Of a stretch of 64,000 bases of DNA, positions 40,470-47,447 are shown piece after piece (within the stretch, counting starts at the first letter, position 1; every line of letters begins with the position of its first letter). The notes under the pieces are model-generated. The model searched no databases. It was not told the origin of the DNA and worked only from the letters and a program-made list of their open reading frames with translations. A program made the translations under genes and the position numbers. The stretch lies in the NCBI RefSeq assembly GCF_000062885.1, contig NC_009142.1:4391584-4455583 (forward strand). Direction: 5' to 3'. This stretch comes from Saccharopolyspora erythraea NRRL 2338 (GTDB lineage Bacteria; Actinomycetota; Actinomycetes; Mycobacteriales; Pseudonocardiaceae).

Positions 40470-40516
40470 CGTTCGGCGGAGGGCCGGACCTGCCTGGCCG
40501 GGCCCTCCGCCGAACG
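40470..40516 (-). terminator. Terminator hairpin after the GlsB-like gene
   Basis: A perfect 16-bp inverted repeat (CGTTCGGCGGAGGGCC at 40470-40485 and its complement at 40501-40516) with a 15-nt loop. On the minus strand it follows the small membrane protein gene ending at 40567 and precedes the NTF2-like gene. Confidence 0.75.
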
Positions 40517-40566
40517 ATTCCGGTGAACGCGGTCGCATCAGCTCGCACGTTCGCTGGTCCGGGGGG

Positions 40567-40827
40567 CTACGCCCGCGCCCGGTGGAAGATCAGCCGGTAG
40601 ATGATGAGCAGGATCAGCGATCCGACGACCGCCCACACGAAGCTCATCACGTTGAAGCCCGACACACCTCCGCCGCTCACGGCCGATCCCAGCCAGCCGC
40701 CGAGCAGTCCGCCGAGCACACCGATGATGATCGTCACGATGATCCCGCCCGGATCCTTTCCCGGCATGATGAACTTGGCGATCGCGCCGGCGATCAGCCC
40801 GAAAACAATCCAACTCAGGATGCCCAC
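40567..40827 (-). CDS. GlsB/YeaQ/YmgE-family small membrane protein
   Basis: An 86-residue protein of the transglycosylase-associated family with three hydrophobic segments: ILSWIVFGLIAGAIAKFIMPG, GGIIVTIIIGVLGGLLGGWLG and SFVWAVVGSLILLIIYRLI. The Gly-rich helices and the KDPGG turn are typical. The family is widespread and tied to general stress, with no known biochemical role. The GTG start at 40827 has GAAGGGAG upstream; a longer ATG start at 40893 is rejected. Confidence 0.9.
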   Translation of the reverse strand: MGILSWIVFGLIAGAIAKFIMPGKDPGGIIVTIIIGVLGGLLGGWLGSAVSGGGVSGFNVMSFVWAVVGSLILLIIYRLIFHRARA

Positions 40828-41089
40828 CGGATTGCTCCCTTCGGCCTCGAAATCCCTCTTGGCCCATGGGTGCCCTCCGACGGGCGCAATCACACATTCC
40901 CCTCACGACGCCGTCCCCCGCGAACCCGATCCGGCGCCCGAGCCGGGCTCCCGGCGTAACCGAACCAGTAGCGTGACCAGCGGCGATGCCGGAGTGCACC
41001 GCTCGGGCCGCTGCCACGGCGGGGCGGAGATCACACTCGCGGCGGCGTTGGGAACACCCGGTCGACCACCGCGCGGCGCCGGTCCGCGG

Positions 41090-42103
41090 TCACGGCTTGC
41101 GCGGCTTGGCGGTCACCAGCGCGGCGTCCAGCGGCAGCGGGCGTACCGGTCCGAGTTCGAAGCCGGCCTTCTCCAGCAGCACCCGGTACTCCTGCTCGCC
41201 GCGCTCGCGGCCGTTGCCCATCACCGCCAGCATGTGCAGGTTGTAGCCCAGCGCCAGGGACGGTTCGGTCCCCTCCGGGAGCACGCGCTCGACGATCAGC
41301 AGCGTGGCGTCCTCGCCCATCGCCTCCCGGCAGCTCGCCAGGATGCGCACGCACGCCTCGTCGTCGAAGCCGTGCAGGATCCGCGAGAGCAGGTAGACGT
41401 CGCCGCCCCGCGGGACCGAGTCGAAGAAGTCGCCCGCAACCAGCTCCACCCGCTCGTCGGCTGCGACACCGCCCGCCCGGCGGACCTCCTCGATGACGTG
41501 CGGCGCGTCGTAGAGCACGCCGCGCAGCGTGGGGTGGGCGCGCAGGACCTCGGCCAGCAGTTGGCCGTGCCCGCCCGCGACGTCGACGACCTTGCGCGCC
41601 GCGGAGAAGTCGAACGCACCGGGCACGTCGGAGAAGAACGCCGTGCCCGCGACCATGGCCCGGTCGTAGGACAGCGAGGTCCGCGGGTTGCCGCTGAGGT
41701 AGGCGAACAGCTCGTCGCCGAAGACGTGGCCGAACGCCGACTTCCCGGTCGTCACCGAGTGGTGCAGGTCGCCCCACGCGCGGTAGAACTCCTCGCCGTA
41801 GAGCAGCGCGACGTTGCGCAGCGGCTTGTCCGCGTCCGAGCGCAGCAACTCGCCGGTCTCGGTCAGCGCATAGCCCTGCTGGTCGTCGCCCACCAGCACA
41901 CCGGCGCCGACCAGGAAGCGCAGCAGGCGGCCCAGGGCGTCGGCGTCCACGTCGAGCTCGGTGGCCAGGGCCGCGCTCGTGGACCGGGTGCCCGCCAGCC
42001 GGTCGGCGATGCCGAGCCGGGCGGCGACGTAGACCGCCTGGGTGTTCCAGTAGCCGGTCATCAGCTCCATCAGCCGGCGTGCCGGGTCGACGGTGTTGGG
42101 CAT
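41090..42103 (-). CDS. SAM-dependent O-methyltransferase (plant-type family 2)
   Basis: A 337-residue small-molecule O-methyltransferase. The N-terminal dimerisation/winged-helix domain (LMTGYWNTQAVYVAARLGIADRLAG, DADALGRLLRFLVGAGVLV) precedes a Rossmann domain with the SAM motif KVVDVAGGHGQLLAEVLR, then DVYLLSRILHGFDDEA where the His is the likely catalytic base. ATG 42103 has AAGGAG 8 bp upstream. It lies 112 bp downstream of the PabC-like gene, same strand. Members methylate phenols in antibiotic pathways, so a hydroxylated aminobenzoate product is a fitting acceptor here. That substrate is inferred. Confidence 0.88.
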   Translation of the reverse strand: MPNTVDPARRLMELMTGYWNTQAVYVAARLGIADRLAGTRSTSAALATELDVDADALGRLLRFLVGAGVLVGDDQQGYALTETGELLRSDADKPLRNVALLYGEEFYRAWGDLHHSVTTGKSAFGHVFGDELFAYLSGNPRTSLSYDRAMVAGTAFFSDVPGAFDFSAARKVVDVAGGHGQLLAEVLRAHPTLRGVLYDAPHVIEEVRRAGGVAADERVELVAGDFFDSVPRGGDVYLLSRILHGFDDEACVRILASCREAMGEDATLLIVERVLPEGTEPSLALGYNLHMLAVMGNGRERGEQEYRVLLEKAGFELGPVRPLPLDAALVTAKPRKP

Positions 42104-42156
42104 GGCATGTCTCCTTGTCGAGGTGTTGGTTCCCCGGACGCGGGGCCCATCCGGAT

Positions 42157-42202
42157 CCCGTGAGTCCGTTGGGTTGCTATGACGACCCGAAAGGCTCACG
42201 GG
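42157..42202 (-). terminator. Intercistronic stem-loop between pabC-like and methyltransferase genes
   Basis: CCCGTGAG at 42157-42164 pairs with CTCACGGG at 42195-42202, with room for an inner GGGT/ACCC pairing. It may reduce read-through to the methyltransferase gene or separate two transcripts. Confidence 0.4.
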
Positions 42203-42215
42203 TCGGTTCGGGAGT

Positions 42216-43013
42216 TCAGAGCGCGAGCGGCTCGGCGAGGGCGGACAGCCACTCGCTCCATTCACCGGCTCGCGAAGGAGGTCCAGGCTCGACCGCGGTA
42301 CCGACCCACGAGACGACCGGCCTGATGCCGTGCAGCGCGTTGACGAACCACGCTTCGCGCCCGGCGAGCCCGGACAGGTCGCACTCGCGGTACTCGATCG
42401 GCACGCCCAGGTCGGCGGCGCGGTCGACGACGAGTCCCGCGGTGACGCTGTCGAGCACGGGAAGCGACGGCGACGGCAGGCAGAGCACGTCGTCCTCCCA
42501 CCACAGCAGCGCCGAGGTCGCGCCCTCCACCACGGTTCCCGCGGCGGTGGTCAGCAGCGCCTCGTCGGCACCCGCGTCGACGGCGCGAGCGCGTGCACGG
42601 CCCAGCCACGGCAGGTCCGGACCCTTCGTGCGCGGCGCGCGTCGCTCGTCGGGACCGTCCAGCGGCCATACCCGGATCCGCGTGCCGAGCGGCGGTGCGG
42701 GACGGACGCGCAGCCGAAGGCTCGGCTCCGGTCCCGCGGTGACCAGCTCAACCCGGGGGAACCAGTCGCCCTGGCGCGGTAGCGCCGCCACGACGGCGTG
42801 CCAGAACTCGCCGAACTCCTCCGGCCCCACGTGCTCGGCGAACGCCGTGCCGAAGCGCGCGCGGTGCCGGTCCAGCGCCCGCACCCGGCCGCTGGTCACC
42901 AGCCAGGAGTCAGCGGCCCGCATCGGAGCGTCCTCGACGGGCCCGGCGAGCAGTCCTTCCCGCCGGTCCCACACGTAGGACTCGGCGGCGGGTTTCGGAA
43001 CCGAGCAGCCCAC
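42216..43013 (-). CDS. Class IV aminotransferase-fold enzyme, probable aminodeoxychorismate lyase
   Basis: A 265-residue PLP enzyme of fold type IV. It has LLTTAAGTVVEGATSALLWWEDD (the family's E-x-x-x-SN-like block, here EGATSA), LPVLDSVTAGLVVDRAADLG, and AWFVNALHGIRPVVSW. The PLP lysine is most likely that in APRTKGPDLPWLGRARA. PabC splits aminodeoxychorismate to p-aminobenzoate and pyruvate; the fused PabAB at 47448 would supply its substrate. GTG 43013 is favoured, with GGGAAGG upstream, overlapping the previous stop region; ATG 43031 is an alternative. Could also be a D-amino acid or branched-chain enzyme, but context supports PabC. Confidence 0.82.
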   Translation of the reverse strand: MGCSVPKPAAESYVWDRREGLLAGPVEDAPMRAADSWLVTSGRVRALDRHRARFGTAFAEHVGPEEFGEFWHAVVAALPRQGDWFPRVELVTAGPEPSLRLRVRPAPPLGTRIRVWPLDGPDERRAPRTKGPDLPWLGRARARAVDAGADEALLTTAAGTVVEGATSALLWWEDDVLCLPSPSLPVLDSVTAGLVVDRAADLGVPIEYRECDLSGLAGREAWFVNALHGIRPVVSWVGTAVEPGPPSRAGEWSEWLSALAEPLAL

Positions 43014-43014
43014 G

Positions 43015-44241
43015 TCAGTACCTTCCCGCATGCGGTCTGGGCGTCTTCGGCCCGTAGGTCGCCTGCTCCAGCCATTCGCCGAACGCCGGGACCACCGGTG
43101 AGAGCGCGGCGGCGGCGCGCTGGCGCAGCCGGGTGATGCGGCGCCTCGGCCGCAGGTGGGCCAGTGCCGTGCCCGCGGCGTCGCGGTTCGCCTCCGCCGC
43201 GGCGCGGCGCGTGGCGTCGAACCGCTCGACCGCCGCCCCGGCCTGCCGCGGGTCGGCCGCCGACAGCGCGAGCGCGATGGCGTTCGCCGCGGCGTCGGCG
43301 TCGGCGATGCCGCTGTTCATCCCGCGCGCGCCCAGCGGCGGGAACAGGTGCGCGGCCTCCCCCGCCAGCAGCACCCGGCGCGAGTCGTCGGCGAACGACT
43401 CGGCGACGACCTGCAGGAACCGGTAGTTCGCCACGCAGGTGACCGAGTCGACGTACTTGCGCGGCACCACCCGCGGCAGCCAGTCGCGCACCGCCTCCTC
43501 GGTGGCGAACTCCTCCGGACGGTCGCCGTCGGCGGACTGCACGTCGATCTGGAACCCGCCCGCGAAGGGCACGCGCATCACGTGCCGCCAGCCCAGGCCC
43601 GGGTGCTCGTAGTGGAAGGTCCGCTCCAGCGGCATCGGGTCGTCGGGGTCCTCGGCGATGTCGACGGTGGTGTGGAAACCCTCCGAGCGGGGGCCGTTCA
43701 TCGCGATGCCCAGCGACCGCCGGACCGTGGACCGGCTGCCGTCGGCGGCCACGACGTAGCAGGCGCGGTGGGTCGCACCGTCCTCAGTGGTCAGCAGCAC
43801 CTCGTCCGGTCCCGCCTCGACCGCGGTGACCCGCGCACCCCAGACGAAGTCCGCGCCCGCGACCTTCGCCGCCTCCAGCAGGAAGCGCTCGGTGTCGAGC
43901 TGGCGCAGGCTGGTGAACGGCGGGATGCGGCCCGGCGGCAGCTCCGGGTAGGTCCTGGCGTAGACCTCCCGGCCGCCGAGCAGGGTCCGCTTGGTCCGCC
44001 ACATGACACCGAAGCCGGCGATCGCCGGAGCCAGGCCGGGACTGGCGCGGTCGAGCAGCGCCAGGGACTCGCGGTGGACGAACAGGGCGCGGCTGCCCGG
44101 CCGGACCCGGTTGGCGGGGTCGGCCTCGAGGACGGTGACCTCCAGTCCGCAGGACCGCAGCGCGAGCGCCGCCGACAGCCCGACCGGGCCCGCCCCGACG
44201 ACGATGACGTCTTTCCGGGAGTTGGTGTTCCGCGCGCTCAC
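43015..44241 (-). CDS. Class A FAD-dependent aromatic monooxygenase
   Basis: A 408-residue flavoprotein hydroxylase. The N-terminal dinucleotide fold is DVIVVGAGPVGLSAALALRSCGLEVTVLE, the mid-motif is CYVVAADGSRSTVRRSLG (DG region), and the C-terminal FAD motif is VLLAGEAAHLFPPLGARGMNSGIADA, with Glu for the more common Asp in GD. It lacks the thioredoxin-like third domain of phenol hydroxylases. GTG 44241 overlaps the MFS stop (GTGA). In the p-aminobenzoate region it is probably the second ring hydroxylase or an oxidative decarboxylase, inferred from context. Confidence 0.88.
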   Translation of the reverse strand: MSARNTNSRKDVIVVGAGPVGLSAALALRSCGLEVTVLEADPANRVRPGSRALFVHRESLALLDRASPGLAPAIAGFGVMWRTKRTLLGGREVYARTYPELPPGRIPPFTSLRQLDTERFLLEAAKVAGADFVWGARVTAVEAGPDEVLLTTEDGATHRACYVVAADGSRSTVRRSLGIAMNGPRSEGFHTTVDIAEDPDDPMPLERTFHYEHPGLGWRHVMRVPFAGGFQIDVQSADGDRPEEFATEEAVRDWLPRVVPRKYVDSVTCVANYRFLQVVAESFADDSRRVLLAGEAAHLFPPLGARGMNSGIADADAAANAIALALSAADPRQAGAAVERFDATRRAAAEANRDAAGTALAHLRPRRRITRLRQRAAAALSPVVPAFGEWLEQATYGPKTPRPHAGRY

Positions 44242-45542
44242 GGCGTCTGCGCTCCTTCGCGTTCGGCTTGTCCCCGACCACGGCCCGCCAGTCCTCCGGC
44301 TACCGCGACCAGCACCGCTCCGGCTACCTGGACGGCGCCGAGGACCACCAGCACCGCGGTGAAGCCGGCGTCCCTGATCACGGCGACCAGTTGCGGTCCG
44401 ACGCTGGCGCCCACCAGCAGGGCGAAGGTGTAGAGCGCCACGGCCGCGCCACGCGCGGGTGCGCCCAGTTCGCTCACCAGCTGCGTCAGCCCTGGTGAGA
44501 CCACCATGATGGCGGTGACGAACACCAGCATCAACACGCCCACGACCAGCACCGAGTCCCCGGCGGCGGTCAGCGCGAGGGTCGCGGCCGCTCCCGCGGC
44601 CAGTGCCAGGCCCGCCCGGTGGGTGGCGCGGTAGCGGTTGAGCAGCGGCGCCGCCAGCGGGATCGCCACCATCGCCGGGAACGCGCTGAGCCGCAGCGCG
44701 AGCATCGCGCCGTCGCTGCGCACCAGCACGGGCGGGCCGAGCAGCTGGAGCGCTACGTAGAGGCCGGCGAAGCTGCTGAGCACCGACAGCGCCGCCAGGC
44801 ACACCAGCGCCAGTTGCGGGCGCACGACCAGCCGGGCCATGACCCGGAACGGGGTGAGCAGCGAGCCGCCCGGCTGGGGTGCGTCGGGGAGCATCACGAT
44901 CCGCAGCAGCACGACCACCACCGCGATCGCCGCCGCGCTGACCGCGAAGAAGCCCTGCCACCCGCTCACCTCCAGCAAGGCCTGCGCGCTGACCTGGCCG
45001 GTGATCGCCGCCGCGGTGAACGAGGTGACCAGGCACGACAGCGCGACCGGGCGGTGGCGCGGGGCCAGCCGCTCGGTCAGGTAGGCCAGCGCGGCGGGCG
45101 AGAACCCGGCGGCGCAAAGCCCCTGCACCACTCGCAGCGTTCCGCCCGCGGCGAGCGAGGGCGCGAACGCGATCGCCAGGGTCGTCACCGCCATCGCGGT
45201 CAGCCCGGTGACGACCACGCGGCGCCTGCCGAAGCGGTCCGACAGCGGGCCGGTGAGCAGGAAGCCGACGGCGTAGGCGATGCCGAACAGGCTGGAGGTC
45301 GCGGTCATCTCGGCGTGGGTGCCGCCCCAGTCCCGCGCCATCGCGGGCAGCAGCGGAATCACCGCGTAGAGCTGGCCGACGACCAGCAGGCCGGTGACCG
45401 TCATCAGGGTGATCGTGGTGCCCGCCGGGGCCCACCGGACCGGCTCGCCGCCGGTTCGCGCGGGCGCGGTGGCGCGGTTCTGGTTCTGCCGGGGGCCGGT
45501 CTCTCCCTGCTGGGGCATGGGAGTTCCTGTCGTGCCGGTCAT
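44238..45542 (-). CDS. MFS exporter (drug/H+ antiporter-like)
   Basis: A 434-residue, 12-helix major facilitator of the YnfM/AraJ-like drug exporter group. It has VVGQLYAVIPLLPAMARDWG in helix 1, GFLLTGPLSDRFGRRRVVVTGL as the helix 2-3 loop, and RVVQGLCAAGFSPAALAYLTERLAPRHRPVAL in helices 4-5. It overlaps both neighbours by 4 bp. In a biosynthetic operon it is most likely the product exporter and self-resistance pump. Confidence 0.88.
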   Translation of the reverse strand: MTGTTGTPMPQQGETGPRQNQNRATAPARTGGEPVRWAPAGTTITLMTVTGLLVVGQLYAVIPLLPAMARDWGGTHAEMTATSSLFGIAYAVGFLLTGPLSDRFGRRRVVVTGLTAMAVTTLAIAFAPSLAAGGTLRVVQGLCAAGFSPAALAYLTERLAPRHRPVALSCLVTSFTAAAITGQVSAQALLEVSGWQGFFAVSAAAIAVVVVLLRIVMLPDAPQPGGSLLTPFRVMARLVVRPQLALVCLAALSVLSSFAGLYVALQLLGPPVLVRSDGAMLALRLSAFPAMVAIPLAAPLLNRYRATHRAGLALAAGAAATLALTAAGDSVLVVGVLMLVFVTAIMVVSPGLTQLVSELGAPARGAAVALYTFALLVGASVGPQLVAVIRDAGFTAVLVVLGAVQVAGAVLVAVAGGLAGRGRGQAEREGAQTP

Positions 45543-46735
45543 GAGCCGGCGATCCGGTCGCGGGAGACGCCGACGTAGTTCTCGGCGAACTCGGTGGCGG
45601 CGGCGCGGGAGGAGACCAGGTTCTCCAGCCGCGACCGGCGCAGCCTCTCGGTGAACCCGGTGCTGTCGGCCGGGCGGTGCAGCAGCCACGTCATCGCCGC
45701 GGAGAACTCCTGCGCGCGCCAGACGGCGGGCAGGCAGGTCGCGGAGTACTCGTCGAGCGGCCCGCGGTCGCCCGACGAGTACCAGCGCGCGAAAGCCTGG
45801 GCGAGCGTCCGCACGTCTCCCACGGCCAGGTTGAGCCCCTTGGCCGCGGTCGGCGGTACGATGTGCGCGGCGTCCCCGGCCAGGAAGAGCCGCCCGTACT
45901 GCATGGGTTCGGCGACGAAGCCGCGCATCCTGGTCACCGACGTCTCCAGGATCGGCCCGGGGCGCAGCACCTCGGAGGCGTCCGGCCCCAGCCTGGTCGC
46001 CAGCTCCTTCCAGATCAGCTCCGGCGGCCAGGTCGAGCCGTCGTCGTCCGGGGCGACCTGCAGGTACAGGCGGCTGAGCGACTCCGTGCGCATGCTGTAG
46101 AGCGCGAACCCGCGCTCGTGAGCCGAGTAGACCAGTTCCGATGCCACCGGCGGCATCCGGGCAAGCACGCCGAGCCAGGCGAACGGGTACTCGTGCTCGT
46201 ACACCGACAGCGCGCTCGCCGGCACCGACCGCCTGGAGACGCCGTGGAAGCCGTCGCAGCCGGCGACGAAGTCGCAGGTGATCTCGGTCGGTTCGCCGTC
46301 GATCGTGCAACGCACCACCGGCGCGTCACCGGTGAGGCCGTGGAGCTTGACGTCTTCGACCCCGAAGTGCAGCGTGGCCGCCGCCTCGGTCCGGGCGCGG
46401 ATGAGGTCCTTGACCAGTTCCTGCTGGCCGTACATGCACACGGTGCGCCCGGTGAGCCCGGTCAGCGAGACGCGGTGCCGCCGGTCTCCGATGCGCAGCT
46501 CGAAACCGTCGTGGACGAAGCCCTCGCGGTCCATCCGGGCGCCCACCCCGGCCTGGCGGATCAGGTCGGCCACGCCCTGTTCCAGCATCCCGGCGCGGAC
46601 CCGGCTCTCGACGTGCTCCCGGCTGCGCCGTTCCAGCACCACCGAGTCGATCCCCTGCGTGTGCAGCAGGTGCGACAGCAGCAGACCGGACGGACCCGCC
46701 CCGACGACGGCCACCCGCGTTCGCACGGCGCGCAT
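45539..46735 (-). CDS. PobA-type (4-hydroxybenzoate 3-monooxygenase family) FAD hydroxylase
   Basis: A 398-residue close relative of p-hydroxybenzoate hydroxylase along its full length. FAD motifs: VAVVGAGPSGLLLSHLL, VAGCDGFHGVSRR and LAGDAAHIVPPTAAKGLNL. Residues that bind the benzoate carboxylate in PobA have counterparts (Ser and Arg in FALYSMRTES, Tyr in RLYLQV), as do the tyrosines of the phenol proton relay (SELVYSAH and AENYVG). PobA gives protocatechuate. In this p-aminobenzoate region it may hydroxylate PABA or a derivative at C3, which is inference. The ATG at 46735 overlaps the stop of an upstream small ORF (TGATG). Confidence 0.92.
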   Translation of the reverse strand: MRAVRTRVAVVGAGPSGLLLSHLLHTQGIDSVVLERRSREHVESRVRAGMLEQGVADLIRQAGVGARMDREGFVHDGFELRIGDRRHRVSLTGLTGRTVCMYGQQELVKDLIRARTEAAATLHFGVEDVKLHGLTGDAPVVRCTIDGEPTEITCDFVAGCDGFHGVSRRSVPASALSVYEHEYPFAWLGVLARMPPVASELVYSAHERGFALYSMRTESLSRLYLQVAPDDDGSTWPPELIWKELATRLGPDASEVLRPGPILETSVTRMRGFVAEPMQYGRLFLAGDAAHIVPPTAAKGLNLAVGDVRTLAQAFARWYSSGDRGPLDEYSATCLPAVWRAQEFSAAMTWLLHRPADSTGFTERLRRSRLENLVSSRAAATEFAENYVGVSRDRIAGS

Positions 46736-47019
46736 CAGTTCCTCCCCAGTTCCCGCACGTTGGTCCCGACCCGTTCGTTCCCGCGCGAAAAGCCCCACGT
46801 CGACCGATCGGAATTCCACGCGGCCCTGGTGCGCGCGATCTCGGGTCCGGGCACGCACCGGCCCACCCGGAAAATGTGTTCACAGTGGACGGAGCCGCGG
46901 TATTCCCGGACATTACTACAGCCGCCGAGCAAGTGGCAATGCCCACCGCATTCAGTGCAGAACCCATTGCCGCCCCCGCCATCCGGTAAAACCGTGAACC
47001 GTTCCGACCTGACAAACAT
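46735..47019 (-). CDS. Small Cys-rich protein of unknown function, coupled to the PobA-like gene
   Basis: A 94-residue open frame. Support: an ATG preceded by GGAGAAAGG, and a stop that overlaps the next ATG as TGATG, the pattern of translational coupling. The N-terminal half is unusual: a Gly run, then CTECGGHCHLLGGC and further CEH and GRC, giving six Cys and four His within about 45 residues, suggestive of a metal-binding or disulfide knot. Codon use in the first half is much less GC-rich than its neighbours and includes a rare TTA Leu codon. I recognise no family. It could be a regulatory leader ORF or a ribosomally made peptide precursor. Confidence 0.45.
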   Translation of the reverse strand: MFVRSERFTVLPDGGGGNGFCTECGGHCHLLGGCSNVREYRGSVHCEHIFRVGRCVPGPEIARTRAAWNSDRSTWGFSRGNERVGTNVRELGRN

Positions 47020-47447
47020 TTCCCTTTCTCCGTGATGCCGATCACCACGACCCGACCTGCGCCGTTCCCCGCCGCTGAAGACGGCCCGGTTCGACATCCA
47101 CAACTGGCCATATTCCTTCGCCCACGTCGACGGAGCCGAGATTTCCGCGAAGACGATCTGACAGATATGACCGAACAACGGCCGACGAGAGCCGGCACGT
47201 TGGTAAGGTTCCGTCGACGGTTTCGGGGGAACCACGTCAAATCGCGACCACCTCGGCTGATCGGCGGTCGCGATCCGGTCATCGGCGAGCCGCGGAATCC
47301 GCTCCGCGGACGCCGCCTGCTGCGACCGGGTCGATTCCACGGGTGACAGCGGCGATTCCGCACGTCCGCCGCGACCCACCGCGGGCGGGCGGCCACCCGC
47401 CGAAGCACCAACACGACGGTCGGCCGAGAAGGGGCAGGACGGGCTCG
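47020..47447. promoter_or_regulatory. Divergent control region of the p-aminobenzoate genes
   Basis: About 430 bp between the leftward (Cys-rich ORF, PobA-like) and rightward (PabAB) transcription units. It has lower GC content than the genes, as expected of promoters. A short dyad ATCT-GAC-AGAT lies at 47156-47166 and a CCGTCGACGG palindrome near 47213. No regulator gene sits nearby, so control is probably from elsewhere. A 104-codon open frame here lacks any family resemblance and I do not call it. Confidence 0.4.

Noticed and set aside
47032-47346. 104-codon ORF in the PABA divergent region
   Set aside because: No RBS, very Arg/Pro-rich, crosses the expected promoters, and resembles nothing.
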